In this document: piece after piece, positions 51,601 through 52,994 of the stretch | Layout of the letters: every line of letters starts with the position of its first letter | Position numbering within the stretch: the first letter of the stretch is position 1 | From: Rhipicephalus microplus | Lineage: Eukaryota > Arthropoda > Arachnida > Ixodida > Ixodidae | DNA: 64,000 nucleotides | Assembly: GCF_043290135.1 (NCBI RefSeq) | Contig: NC_134710.1 | Coordinates: 12,105,321-12,169,320 of the forward strand | Direction of reading: 5' to 3' | Notes under the pieces: generated by a model | What the model was told of the DNA's origin: nothing | Databases searched by the model: none | Seen by the model: the letters and a program-made list of their open reading frames with translations, nothing else | Made by a program: the position numbers and the translations under genes

Positions 51601-51750
51601 TGTGCTTTACAGAAAGACAAACGATACCTTGTGCTCGGCTGCATACCTGATGAGCGGCGCAAGCTCTTAATGGCATATGTTGAAGATCTTGACCGCAGGG
51701 GACCACCACCTCCACCCACAGCATCTGAGCCCACTCGGCGCTCCAAGTAG
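494..51750 (+). CDS. TCERG1: TCERG1 (CA150) C-terminal FF-domain coding region, seven exons
   Basis: Joining 494-644, 30919-31089, 40388-40579, 42016-42222, 50802-50959, 51022-51082 and 51613-51750 gives one open frame of about 358 residues ending in TAG. It reads like vertebrate TCERG1 from the end of FF domain 2 to the C terminus: charged helices, the linker IEASLREREKEVQ, FF-type segments such as LLDETPSITLSSTWK and LRKDHRWDLVESLEREER, then the conserved tail DLDRRGPPPPPTASEPTRRS. In the family, FF domains bind phosphorylated RNA polymerase II C-terminal domain and splicing factors, so the protein acts in the nucleus, coupling elongation to splicing. All junctions are GT-AG and in phase. 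The WW domains and FF1 must lie on exons upstream of the window. No frameshift or stop interrupts the exons, so the gene looks functional. Confidence 0.96.
645..2425 (+). other. Start of TCERG1 intron 1, no feature recognised
   Basis: About 1.8 kb of AT-rich intron. Short open frames here have no recognisable motif or codon bias. I see no repeat structure. Confidence 0.5.
2426..2985 (-). mobile_element. Penelope-like element 3' end (GIY-YIG part and 3' UTR), minus strand
   Basis: On the minus strand 2939-2697 reads HCAKCVCAPDF, then NAHHDARNREIAEAIFI and CVSTPSVS, ending before the 3' UTR. This order (HCxxCxC, a REI.EA helix, CVS.PS) is typical of the C-terminal GIY-YIG endonuclease region of Penelope-like retroelements (PLEs). 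The adjoining 2690-2500 stretch is a 3' UTR-like sequence found again at 5005-5265 and 32600-32915. The RT domain is absent, so this is a 5'-truncated copy facing a plus-strand copy at once to its right. Confidence 0.75.
2986..3480 (+). mobile_element. Penelope-like element 3' end, plus strand (inverted partner)
   Basis: From about 3020 the plus strand repeats the minus-strand copy to its left as an inverted repeat. It encodes THHDKRTK-like sequence, then IAEALFIKNTNN, CVSTPSVSLLNGEIAFLDC and stop, and the CCTTCCCCCTGTAACCC 3' flank seen inverted at 2680-2700. The arms differ by substitutions and small indels, so the inversion is old. Spacer and junction lie near 2943-3015. Confidence 0.72.
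3481..4150 (+). other. Intron 1 segment, nothing recognised
   Basis: AT-rich intronic sequence. The first 60 bases, with TATATAAAAGACAGGCTGTC, may still belong to the PLE 3' flank; the rest shows no coding or repeat signal. Confidence 0.4.
4263..4830 (-). pseudogene. Tigger/pogo transposase C-terminal remnant
   Basis: Minus-strand translation across frames gives LRRCCIVKHLLIAVDRVTP, then VKAAWVEVTATCARNCF followed by READIVG. This is the pattern after the DDE domain of Tigger/pogo transposases: a basic helix, then AAW..VT..TI.NCF..AG. After a frameshift it reads DDADTVEPCTDESIVNE and acidic residues, the usual TDEEI-type acidic tail. Several frameshifts make it a dead copy. GC content is higher than the surrounding intron, which fits an inserted coding relic. 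The N-terminal HTH and DDE core are missing. Confidence 0.7.
5005..5265 (-). repeat. PLE 3' UTR-like interspersed repeat, copy 2
   Basis: The stretch with GCAGACTTGTGCGAGAGAC and the block GGCGACCTTGAAAACCAAAA recurs at 2520-2660 and 32600-32760. The similarity with the third copy continues to the TTGTGATTCATATCGTGTAA part. At 2.5 kb the same unit directly follows the PLE endonuclease region, so I infer it is a PLE 3' UTR fragment. Confidence 0.55.
5266..5689 (+). other. Intron 1 segment, nothing recognised
   Basis: Mixed-composition intronic sequence with no motif or repeat that I can support. Confidence 0.4.
5690..6320. mobile_element. Diverged terminal-inverted-repeat element, possibly hAT-type MITE
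   Basis: The left end (CAAGTGCACTCGGAGCGAGT and on) resembles the reverse complement of the right end (CTCACTCAAAGTGCACTTAAG) over roughly 100 bases, with gaps. The termini are built from GCACTC/GAGTGC words. No transposase is visible inside, so it would be non-autonomous. The family name is a guess from the word pattern; target duplications are not clear. Confidence 0.45.
6321..8849 (+). other. Intron 1 segment with a G16 tract and a shared repeat fragment
   Basis: No gene is visible. A run of 16 G lies at 7792-7807. The nearby TACCCCCTGGCTATACC resembles 44170-44192, next to another G run, so both probably belong to one repeat family. 8040-8540 is GC-richer but encodes nothing I recognise. 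Confidence 0.4.
8850..9850 (-). pseudogene. Kolobok/Mutator-like transposase remnant
   Basis: Minus strand 9650-9369 encodes VNVKAVVVARYLGMGYEQL, then GLQKPMHQKSITAISRKVHD and AAMDAICTNLARSKKLT. I know this pattern from the Mutator-like transposase domain of TTAA-inserting Kolobok-type elements in arthropods and cnidarians. After a stop, the next part in the same frame reads VMYDDRWHKCSHK, matching the family's D..W.KRGH block, and a frameshift leads to DTRLCLDFKVLSNFF. The order of blocks is right for the family. Stops and frameshifts make it inactive. No matching terminal repeats were found. Confidence 0.65.
9851..12384 (+). other. Intron 1 segment with a Tc1/mariner-type terminal fragment
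   Basis: Mostly featureless. At 11078 TACAGTCGATCCCGGATATA is a terminal-repeat-like sequence of the kind seen at Tc1/mariner MITE ends (compare TACAGTCAACGCCCGA at 42990). No opposing end was found, so it is a one-sided relic. Confidence 0.4.
12385..12490. repeat. Imperfect hairpin
   Basis: The arm AGCACTCTCACACTCACACA is mirrored by TGTGTGAGCACT, and TGCCACTCAA by TTGAGTGGAAGCA, around a spacer of about 35 bases. A related word set lies at 12230-12270. It could be the core of a MITE. Confidence 0.5.
12491..13480 (+). other. Intron 1 segment with a C19 tract
   Basis: No gene recognised. A run of 19 C lies at 12567-12585. The AACGAATTTTTTTGG and TTGTTATATCCAG parts at 12990-13025 resemble degraded MITE ends of the TATAACGAA type seen at 28.7 and 42.6 kb. 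Confidence 0.4.
13481..13960 (+). pseudogene. PIF/Harbinger transposase N-terminal remnant
   Basis: The 121-codon frame ends in LMQLLIALHFHGVGMFQLGS and DGLVNVS. In Harbinger transposases the corresponding block is LLVALRFYATGSFQ...DLVNVSQ.TVSR. After the stop, shifted frames read SRVYSP-like sequence and ISAMVAKTLFPILVKLP, matching the next family block (I..VS.AIA..LFP.FV.MP). The catalytic DDE part is not found downstream. Function is lost through frameshift and truncation. Confidence 0.72.
13961..14879 (+). other. Intron 1 segment, nothing recognised
   Basis: AT-rich sequence following the Harbinger remnant. Open frames on both strands lack motifs. Confidence 0.4.
14884..15150. mobile_element. 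MITE with 60-bp terminal inverted repeats and TA duplication
   Basis: A 267-bp element. The left end contains GAGTAAAAAGGGTGTCTTTT, continuing through GTCCCACTACAATAATCGTC. The right end is its reverse complement with few differences over about 60 bases. TA flanks both ends (14882-14883 and 15151-15152), the target duplication expected for Tc1/mariner-type transposition. It has no coding capacity. Confidence 0.82.
15153..15904 (+). other. Intron 1 segment, nothing recognised
   Basis: No coding or repeat signal that I can support. Confidence 0.4.
15905..16140 (+). repeat. Possible RTE-type LINE/SINE 3' end
   Basis: The part with GAATGGCAAGCTACAAACC and GCTTTCCAGGTTGACCTCTC, followed by pyrimidine-rich (CTT)n-like sequence, resembles 3' ends of RTE-type repeats that I recall from tick genomes. 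No protein part is present and the call rests on memory of the repeat family. Confidence 0.35.
16141..16884 (+). other. Intron 1 segment with a GC-richer block
   Basis: 16490-16880 is G-rich with GAG/GTG repeats. It holds CGAAGCAGCAGCGGTGCA, which resembles CGAAGCAGCACCGGTGGTG at 43338. This suggests a shared dispersed repeat; no gene is recognised. Confidence 0.35.
16885..17362 (+). mobile_element. CR1-like LINE 3' end (ORF2 C terminus and 3' UTR)
   Basis: The plus-strand frame reads VWDPWQSTLSYKLEKIQNRA, then ARFVLSRYSRN, LGWELLSSRRKKLQLKLLYQ and SFFVRSIREWNHL before a stop. This is the C-terminal domain downstream of reverse transcriptase in CR1/L2/Jockey-type LINEs (WDP....I..IEKVQ..AARF, then LGW..L..RR). 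The 3' UTR has CTGCAGCGCCTTCGGGC and ends with GAATAAAGAATAAAG. The copy is 5'-truncated just before the WDP block, as is common for LINEs. Confidence 0.82.
17363..22690 (+). other. Long AT-rich part of intron 1
   Basis: About 5.3 kb with no gene. 21405-21550 holds a degenerate array of CACTCGGACTC words, also seen inverted near 40.7 and 41.1 kb. A run of 17 C lies at 22254-22270. Nothing else stands out. Confidence 0.45.
22692..22722. repeat. Perfect 12-bp-stem palindrome
   Basis: CTGGCAGCGGCC and GGCCGCTGCCAG form a perfect stem around a 7-base loop (ACGTTGA). It lies beside the THAP-coding remnant. No function is evident. Confidence 0.8.
22830..23191 (-). pseudogene. THAP-domain coding remnant, antisense in intron 1
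   Basis: From an ATG at 23191 the minus strand reads MSGNHCVVRTCTSRHEKSG, then VGFHAFASHEPKGSQWVDFV. After a one-frame shift near 23060 it continues DWTPVKNSHICSLHFAASC, GFTGSTRPLLEAGAIPTV. This is the THAP zinc finger layout: C..C with a four-residue gap here, an FH.F block, W, C-x2-H in ICSLHF, and a closing AIPTV-like motif. THAP domains bind DNA and occur in host genes and in P-element and Kolobok transposases. One frameshift breaks the domain, so this copy is probably dead. No partner transposase domain follows that I recognise. Confidence 0.72.
23192..23689 (+). other. Intron 1 segment, nothing recognised
   Basis: Part of this may be the 5' flank of the THAP remnant on the minus strand. 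No independent feature. Confidence 0.35.
23690..23880. repeat. Imperfect long hairpin, MITE-like
   Basis: The inner arms GGATGCATGCGGTTCACCAG and CTGGTGGGCTGCATGCACC flank a short loop at about 23800. The outer parts TGTGATGCCAGTT and AACTTGGCATCGCACA are also complementary. Together they make a 180-190 base fold-back with several mismatches. No coding content. Confidence 0.55.
24299..24542 (+). other. Exon-like segment within TCERG1 intron 1
   Basis: The segment is bounded by a strong-looking acceptor (CTCATGTCTTTTTTAG, ending at 24298) and a consensus donor (TTTAG|GTATGTAAG, from 24543). One frame is open from 24300 for 80 codons (KYMRLAEPLGFIHSEHEVV to VVQVVEL), with a TAG as its last three bases. 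Spliced to the phase-0 end of the exon at 494-644 it would start TGA, so within TCERG1 it could only act as a poison exon. I recognise no domain in the peptide. It could equally be chance or a decayed repeat. Confidence 0.3.
24554..24729. mobile_element. MITE, 176 bp, TA-flanked
   Basis: The terminal repeats AACTCTCAGTAAACGGAAA and the reverse complement of TTACGTTTACTGAGAGTC match over about 18 bases. TA flanks both ends (24552-24553, 24730-24731). A second internal copy of CTCTCAGTAAACAGAA lies near 24658. Non-coding, Tc1/mariner type by its target site. Confidence 0.75.
24732..25599 (+). other. Intron 1 segment, nothing recognised
   Basis: AT-rich intron without a supported feature. Confidence 0.4.
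25600..25960 (+). repeat. Direct repeat encoding a DFNVDIM-like motif twice
   Basis: Two diverged copies, at about 25615-25700 and 25830-25915, share GACTTCAA.(G/A)T.GACATTATG and flanks. Translated, they give VCDFNVDIMNLRT and VRDFNIDIMDLRT. The GDFN-type motif is the catalytic block of LINE-type endonucleases and occurs in other nuclease-like repeat proteins. Both copies carry a stop right after the motif, so they are relics at best. Confidence 0.4.
25961..28752 (+). other. Intron 1 segment, nothing recognised
   Basis: About 2.8 kb, AT-rich, with short open frames only. A run of AGC triplets lies at 28170-28190. Confidence 0.45.
28755..29186. mobile_element. MITE (TATAACGAA type) carrying a nested SINE
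   Basis: The left terminus CACTCAAACCTCATTATAAC and the right terminus, whose reverse complement starts CACTCAAACCTCGACACAAC, are inverted repeats. TA flanks them at 28753-28754 and 29187-29188. A reverse-orientation SINE (28831-29074) occupies the middle. Without it the MITE is about 190 bp. The same terminus occurs at 42650. Confidence 0.78.
28831..29074 (-). mobile_element. tRNA-derived SINE (Ruka-like), reverse orientation
   Basis: Read on the minus strand it has an A-box-like GGTCTAGTGGCTAAGGTGC, a B-box GGATTCGATCC core, the conserved body GGTTTTGGGACGTTAAACCC and a short TGAATCAAT-type tail. It resembles the tick SINE known as Ruka. It lies inside a MITE. Target duplications are not clear. 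Confidence 0.85.
29280..29440 (+). mobile_element. Diverged SINE of the same superfamily
   Basis: It shares GGAGGCGAAATG, a GTTCTGTGCACGTTAGAAAA segment and CACCAGGTGGTCAAATTTTC with the Ruka-like SINEs, and has a B-box-like GGTTTGGTTCC. Substitutions are many, so this is an older or distinct subfamily. The 3' part fades near 29440. Confidence 0.65.
29441..30918 (+). other. End of intron 1, nothing recognised
   Basis: AT-rich intron ending in the exon b acceptor. TATT/ATT-rich simple sequence lies at 29465-29515. Confidence 0.45.
30919..31089 (+). CDS. TCERG1: TCERG1 exon b (FF3)
   Basis: A long pyrimidine tract ends in TTCTTCATGTAG before 30919, and CCG|GTGAGT is the donor. The exon is 57 codons, phase 0 at both ends, so skipping it would keep the frame. 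It encodes one FF domain almost exactly: KKDFLELLKEQKTLDKHSRW, then AEDARYRAVESSTQREEWF. Confidence 0.95.
31337..31578 (+). mobile_element. tRNA-derived SINE (Ruka-like) with target duplication
   Basis: A full-length copy with the A-box region GGTCTAGTGGCTAAGGTACT, B-box GGGATCGAATCCCGG at 31394-31408, conserved body, and tail ending CAATCAAT. TAATGCTGTGGTTA at 31323-31336 is repeated as TAATGCTTTGGTTA at 31579-31592. This is a 14-bp target duplication with one mismatch, as expected for LINE-driven insertion. Confidence 0.93.
31593..32599 (+). other. Intron 2 segment, nothing recognised
   Basis: 31640-31990 has higher GC and an open 92-codon frame but no motif that I recognise. The rest is featureless. 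Confidence 0.4.
32600..32915 (-). repeat. PLE 3' UTR-like interspersed repeat, copy 3
   Basis: This copy has GCAGACTTGTGAGAGAAGG, GGCGACCTTGAAAACCAAAA and GGGTAGCTTGCTTGAGAGGG, shared with 2520-2660 and 5005-5140. It extends through TTCGTGATTCGTTTCGCGCA, matching 5240-5265. It is the longest of the three copies. Confidence 0.55.
33158..33444. repeat. Near-perfect hairpin, 139-bp arms, inside 13-bp target duplications
   Basis: The arms 33158-33296 and 33306-33444 are reverse complements with about five mismatches, around a 9-base loop (TCTACTTGC). TTAGCTGCGTCAG occurs exactly at 33147-33159 and again at 33491-33503. So the hairpin plus a 46-base single-copy tail (33445-33490) looks like one insertion with a 13-bp target duplication. 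That points to reverse transcription rather than cut-and-paste transposition. No protein is encoded. Confidence 0.9.
34610..35681 (-). mobile_element. Tigger/pogo DNA transposon, internally deleted
   Basis: TA-flanked ends with CCGTATTTACTCGATTCTA and, inverted, CCGTAATTACTCGAATCTA. The minus strand encodes a CENP-B-like N terminus: FKRKVIACAETDGNWAASR, SVRDRRKQKQKIVDSK, GPQQGRFPQIKELLGEYV, then SQFKASRYWLTNFMKRKG. After that come MPGTTIVEKKGAKQVCVLT and the start of the DDE block (LIFKWKTLSKGV), after which most of the catalytic domain is gone. An internal 24-bp duplication encodes EYVLEQQ twice. It lies inside the minus-strand PLE. Confidence 0.88.
35682..36176 (-). repeat. Tandem partial duplication of the Tigger terminus
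   Basis: This segment repeats 35193-35681, both starting TACTCGCCGAGCAGCTCTT and ending in the Tigger terminal repeat GTAATTACGG. The two differ at several percent of sites and by small indels. The junction sits where internal TACT and flanking TACT coincide, which suggests a duplication through 4-bp microhomology. Confidence 0.8.
36400..39700 (+). mobile_element. Penelope-like element, plus strand, split by a Kolobok-like insertion
   Basis: Plus-strand blocks in order: FSSLTLVLADKEGGFLLC (the PLE DKEGG motif), VHKDLALKKVQNDPQKLCRS, then after the insertion LKILSVEGPFLVRN, DLMKCVGHCLDKCRVVAFQ, TWDDTVVKEKNRICIGSCI, LYMHGLSHNLRRIAAKSGV, and the GIY-YIG endonuclease part VVQTGLCINQ, HYRDCECKLL, RKIMEAYEIGRLSH and CISQPSVSLS. 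The RT frame is broken by several stops (near 38523, 38588 and 38628). The 3' flank carries AATAAAAGATCAGTCGAAAT and ends in sequence typical of dispersed tick retroelements. It is inactive. Confidence 0.87.
36744..38153 (-). mobile_element. Kolobok-like DNA transposon remnant with TTAA target duplication
   Basis: TTAA flanks both ends (36740-36743, 38154-38157). The terminal repeats GGGAACAGGGTAAGC and the reverse complement of GCTTATCCTGTTCTC match at 13 of 15 bases. The minus strand encodes LPASVIEAVVPYYLELANPE, then LRGKTQNHNDSLD, and after a frameshift RVPKNVFVKLQ and LDAVFTFNDANIARVNVL. These match the C-terminal half of Mutator-like/Kolobok transposases (G.TQN.NES, P K..F, FNDG). At 1.4 kb it has lost the N-terminal half, while the termini are intact. 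Confidence 0.75.
39701..40387 (+). other. End of intron 2 with C16-A12 tract
   Basis: No gene recognised. C16 at 39984-39999 runs directly into about 12 A. A region with TGTGCCAAACTGCTCTATAA has no clear coding content. Confidence 0.4.
40388..40579 (+). CDS. TCERG1: TCERG1 exon c (charged linker and start of FF4)
   Basis: The acceptor TTTGTTTTCAG ends at 40387 and the donor TTG|GTAAGG starts at 40580. The 64 codons are phase 0 at both ends. The N-terminal part is acidic (QGHEDEDESARERE). It is followed by a coiled-coil-like RERE/KERE stretch and the first FF4 helix, HDEAVQHFIALLTDL. The acidic start is the least conserved part compared with vertebrate TCERG1. Confidence 0.94.
40640..41240. 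repeat. Degenerate GAGTCTGAGTGAGTC repeat, inverted within intron 3
   Basis: Words such as GTCTGAGTGAGTCTAG at 40675-40690 appear inverted as GACTCACTCAGACTC at 41125-41140, about 450 bases apart. Similar ACTCGGACTC words form the cluster at 21405-21550. It may be the ends of an old TIR element, or minisatellite-like sequence. Confidence 0.45.
41241..42015 (+). other. End of intron 3, nothing recognised
   Basis: AT-rich intron up to the exon d acceptor. Confidence 0.45.
42016..42222 (+). CDS. TCERG1: TCERG1 exon d (FF4 to start of FF5)
   Basis: The acceptor ATTTTTGCAG ends at 42015 and the donor CAG|GTGGGT starts at 42223. The 69 codons are phase 0 at both ends. They encode the rest of FF4 (SSWREAKRTLRKDHRW, LFAEHLEQLQRKKK) and the first helix of FF5 (YRDLLDETPSITLSSTWK). 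Confidence 0.95.
42650..42738 (+). repeat. One-sided MITE terminus (TATAACGAA type)
   Basis: CACTCAAACCTCGTTATAACG after TA matches the left end of the MITE at 28755. A related terminus, CAGTCAAGCCTCGTTACAACG, lies at 42333. No inverted partner end was found nearby, so these are relics. Confidence 0.5.
42739..42919 (+). mobile_element. Ruka-like SINE, 5'-truncated, with target duplication
   Basis: The copy starts within the B-box region (ATCCCGGCTGCGGCGGCTGC) and runs to an AATCAATCAA tail. ATCTCTATTGAGA at 42726-42738 recurs as ATCTCTATTAAGA at 42920-42932, a 13-bp target duplication with one mismatch. The truncated 5' end lacks the A box, so it could not be transcribed from its own promoter. 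Confidence 0.9.
42990..43340 (+). repeat. Tc1/mariner-type MITE end and GC-rich flank
   Basis: TACAGTCAACGCCCGATTTC is a terminal-repeat-like start, followed by two CCGGAC-containing blocks typical of such MITEs. No opposing end was recognised. Confidence 0.4.
43394..44057 (-). CDS. Coiled-coil-like charged repeat ORFs, probably repeat-derived
   Basis: Minus 43756-43394 encodes IAEKRKARRAEAQPKHWQAD, PELRSKETQRK and further R/K/E/Q/A-rich helix, then a polar TP/NAS-rich tail. Minus 44057-43866 encodes AHEQKLAQAQAERATASG and KPHPLTPPQQTSDG. The pattern (ARRAEAQ.....DPELR.KE) matches a class of AEA.RR-repeat proteins abundant in tick genomes, and resembles the satellite-encoded peptide at 57-59 kb. 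No catalytic motif is visible. There are stops between the two frames. Whether it is expressed is unknown. Confidence 0.4.
44131..44147 (+). repeat. G17 tract in a dispersed repeat fragment
   Basis: AGCCAGAAATTTTTTCAGGT precedes 17 G, and ACCCCCTGGCTATGC follows at 44170. The 7.79 kb copy shares the latter part, and AGCCAGAAATAGTTTTT occurs before the C17 run at 22254. Confidence 0.6.
44217..45110 (+). pseudogene. Unrecognised, possibly transposase-derived coding relic
   Basis: Between 44566 and 45020 one plus frame reads LPEIFIKAHKKCRLPIVQPA, DVKRSKNRN..., and after a stop ASLFDELSTIARVTERVQDR, LDNLERYCLPLGGC, ADHMLALMHEVNLFIVMCMH and VTVANKKARLL. The length and composition look protein-like. 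The C..H....M....F...RM-like helix followed by KK faintly resembles the end of P-element-type transposases. I cannot name it with confidence. A (AAAT)n tract lies at 44480-44507 upstream. Confidence 0.3.
45202..46203 (+). mobile_element. Tigger/pogo DNA transposon, degenerate copy
   Basis: TA-flanked; it starts CCGTAATTACTTGAATCTA and ends in the inverted equivalent of CGTATTTAATCGATTCTA. It encodes, with frame changes, VFKRKVIA, TCVRDWRKQKQNIVDSK, GPQQGRFPQIEELLGEYV, SQFKASRCWLTNFMKRKG and GAKQVCVLTSGHGKT, then FKRKTLSKGVVFPSGV. It is closely related to the copy at 34610. Compared with it, about 35 bases in the HTH are missing at 45523. The DDE core is deleted as in the other copies. Confidence 0.88.
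46384..46915 (+). pseudogene. Tigger/pogo transposase C-terminal remnant
   Basis: Across frames: ESWKWVTPQTLRY, then CFCHASFILVAK, SVSDDLPLADIAGVSIPAEG, and EFTDDKIIRQVTEDSDNSDA followed by acidic sequence. This matches the AAW..VTP.TIRNCFR.AGF block and the TDEEI acidic tail of Tigger transposases. A duplicated AGACCCTTCG(A/G)TAC segment at 46564 and 46592 breaks the block. It lies 180 bases after the Tigger copy at 45202-46203 but does not overlap it; the two may derive from one older element. Confidence 0.6.
46916..47815 (+). other. Intron 4 segment, nothing recognised
   Basis: An open 141-codon frame at 46968-47393 has no motif and lies in AT-rich sequence. No feature is supported. Confidence 0.4.
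47818..48889. mobile_element. Non-autonomous pogo-like TIR element
   Basis: The ends CTGTATTTATTCGCGTAATG and the reverse complement of the right end, CCGTATTTACTGGTGTAATG, match over about 28 bases. TA flanks both (47816-47817, 48890-48891). The termini share CCGTATTTACT with the Tigger copies. Open frames of 140-150 codons on both strands inside contain no transposase motif that I recognise. Length is 1,072 bp. Confidence 0.68.
48892..50269 (+). other. Intron 4 segment, nothing recognised
   Basis: AT-rich. A 77-codon minus frame near 49500 has no motif. The last few hundred bases may belong to the LINE 3' UTR that follows. Confidence 0.4.
50270..50340 (+). repeat. CR1-like LINE 3' tail with (AAAT)n
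   Basis: GTTACGGCCATGACAGCCAA followed by CAGTATTTGTAAATTAAAAA and TAAATAAATAAAA has the form of a CR1-type 3' UTR end with short tandem tail. No ORF2 part was found upstream in a readable state. Confidence 0.5.
50802..50959 (+). CDS. TCERG1: TCERG1 exon e (FF5 to start of FF6)
   Basis: The acceptor TTTCTTTGCAG ends at 50801. The donor is CAA|GTTAGT, so the exon ends after two bases of a lysine codon. It encodes VKKVIREDPRYAKFSSSER, EFKEYLKDKMTAAKSDFREL and LLKETKTITYK. The split codon is completed exactly by the G at 51022, which supports the pairing. Confidence 0.94.
51022..51082 (+). CDS. TCERG1: TCERG1 exon f (FF6 core, 61 nt)
   Basis: This short exon lies only 62 nt after exon e. The acceptor TTGTTGTGCAG ends at 51021 and the donor GAG|GTATGT follows. 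After the completed lysine codon it encodes SKKQIEESEQHLLDIQKVLE, part of FF6. Confidence 0.93.
51350..51540 (+). repeat. RTE-like LINE/SINE fragment in intron 6
   Basis: CTGCAGGGTAAAGGCCTCCT, then ATCTCTAACTTATCCTGACC and TAAATTCATTAATTTCACC, match a dispersed tick repeat that I recall as GCAGGGCAAAGGCCTCTCCC and so on. It is diverged and non-coding, and takes up about a third of the 530-nt intron. Confidence 0.5.
51613..51750 (+). CDS. TCERG1: TCERG1 terminal coding exon (end of FF6, proline tail, stop)
   Basis: The acceptor TGTGCTTTACAG ends at 51612. The exon encodes KDKRYLVLGCIPDERRKLL, then a helix and the invariant tail with five prolines (RRGPPPPPTASEPTRRS), ending K-stop at 51748-51750. 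The tail is one of the most conserved parts of TCERG1, which makes the identification firm. Confidence 0.96.
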   Translation, partial: KDKRYLVLGCIPDERRKLLMAYVEDLDRRGPPPPPTASEPTRRSK

Positions 51751-51860
51751 CTGCTGTTGCCACCATTTTCTTTTAAAGCTGTCTATGCCATCCTTCATTT
51801 CTTCCATGCTTGCATCTGATGGTGCCTTTTAATAAAGGACATCTGTAGACTCCAACCCAT
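51751..51860 (+). terminator. TCERG1: TCERG1 3' UTR with poly(A) signal
   Basis: A canonical AATAAA lies at 51831-51836, 81 bases after the stop codon. The following bases become T-rich, as expected near a cleavage site. The implied 3' UTR is only about 100 nt; a later alternative site cannot be excluded. Confidence 0.8.
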
Positions 51861-52189
51861 TCTGGACTAGTCTTGACTTACGCAATCTTTTGCTCACTCT
51901 TCAATTGTTCTTGAAACGTTGAGCTGCATGTGGCATAAGATTCGCTATCCCGAGTCTTATACAGGTGAGTAGTGGTAAGAAATAGCTGCTGGAAAGCCAT
52001 ATTGGAAAGCCAAAACTGTGAGTATATGTGAAGTGTATTTCACCCAATTCTTTGCTTTTTGATTATTTCATTCTTATAGGCTGGGCTAACGGTTACTGCA
52101 AAGCCAGAACTATAGTGAACTAGAATATGCTCGAGTGGTGCGACCGACCGAGATCAAATGTCACCTTTTACGCGGATGCTGCCAGGTGG
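51861..52189 (+). other. TCERG1 downstream flank
   Basis: Spacer between TCERG1 and the LINE copies. Nothing recognised. Confidence 0.4.
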
Positions 52190-52985
52190 CGCTGCTGCTA
52201 CTTTTCATGCCATCGTTTGATGGCAGGGAAGCTAGCAGCAAGATAAAATTTGAGAAGCGATTGAGAGGAATGAAGGAGGAGCGTTGGGCTAGGAAGGTTT
52301 TCAGCTACTTGTACATGAAGAATGTCGATACAAAATGGAGGAAGCGAACCAGGAAGTTGACTGGTAAATACTTAGAAAACAGCAGGTGGCCAAACCAAAA
52401 AGAACTATCGGTTAAGAAGAAAGTGAAGGAAACTAAGACTGACATGTGGAAAATGGGCATGATTAAGAAGTCCGCACTAGAGATCTATCGAACTTTTAAG
52501 CAGGAAATTGCCAAGGAACAGATCTACGATGATACTCGGGGTAGTTCTCCACTGTTTGAGGCAAGGACGGGAGTAGTGTGAACCAAGACATATCGGGCCA
52601 AATACGAAGGAGAGACATAGTATGCAGTGCGTGTGGAGGGGAAGAACAAACTGCCGAACACTTGATAATGTTCTGTAAAGGGCTTCACCCTATAGTTCAA
52701 GATGATGGCGCAGAGTTTTTCAAAGCACTGGAGTTTAGGGACCGGGAGGGCAAAATAGACTTTAAGCAAGCAGACTTAACTAGAAGGAGGTTACCTGATT
52801 GGTGGCTAAAGTCAAGGCATGAGTGAAAATTAAACCCTTCACAGCAAAGTACGAGTCCTCAAACTCTCTTTTTAAGGGAAAAAAATATAGTTTTGGGTTC
52901 ATTAATTATTACGGCTTGGCGGCGCTAGCCACCGCCCGATTTAAAGGGTACAGCCATATTCATCCATCCATCCATCCATTCATGC
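52190..52985 (+). mobile_element. LINE 3' end, copy 1, with (ATCC)n tail
   Basis: The frame reads GREASSKIKFEKRLRGMKEER, SYLYMKNVDTKWRKRTRKL and RGSSPLFEARTG, then, after a stop, frame +1 gives CSACGGEEQTAEHLIMFCKG. CxxC...E.TAEH....C is the zinc-binding C terminus of many LINE ORF2 proteins. The 3' UTR ends GGGTACAGCCATATTCATCC and then (ATCC)n. It is severely 5'-truncated; the same segment recurs in copy 2 at about 90% identity by eye. Confidence 0.82.
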
Positions 52986-52994
52986 CATGCCAAG

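Noticed and set aside
51640..51665. CTGATGAG followed by GAAA-like bases, a possible hammerhead ribozyme core
   Set aside because: It lies in TCERG1 coding sequence (PDERRK) and lacks the paired stems and the GAAA/cleavage-site arrangement.
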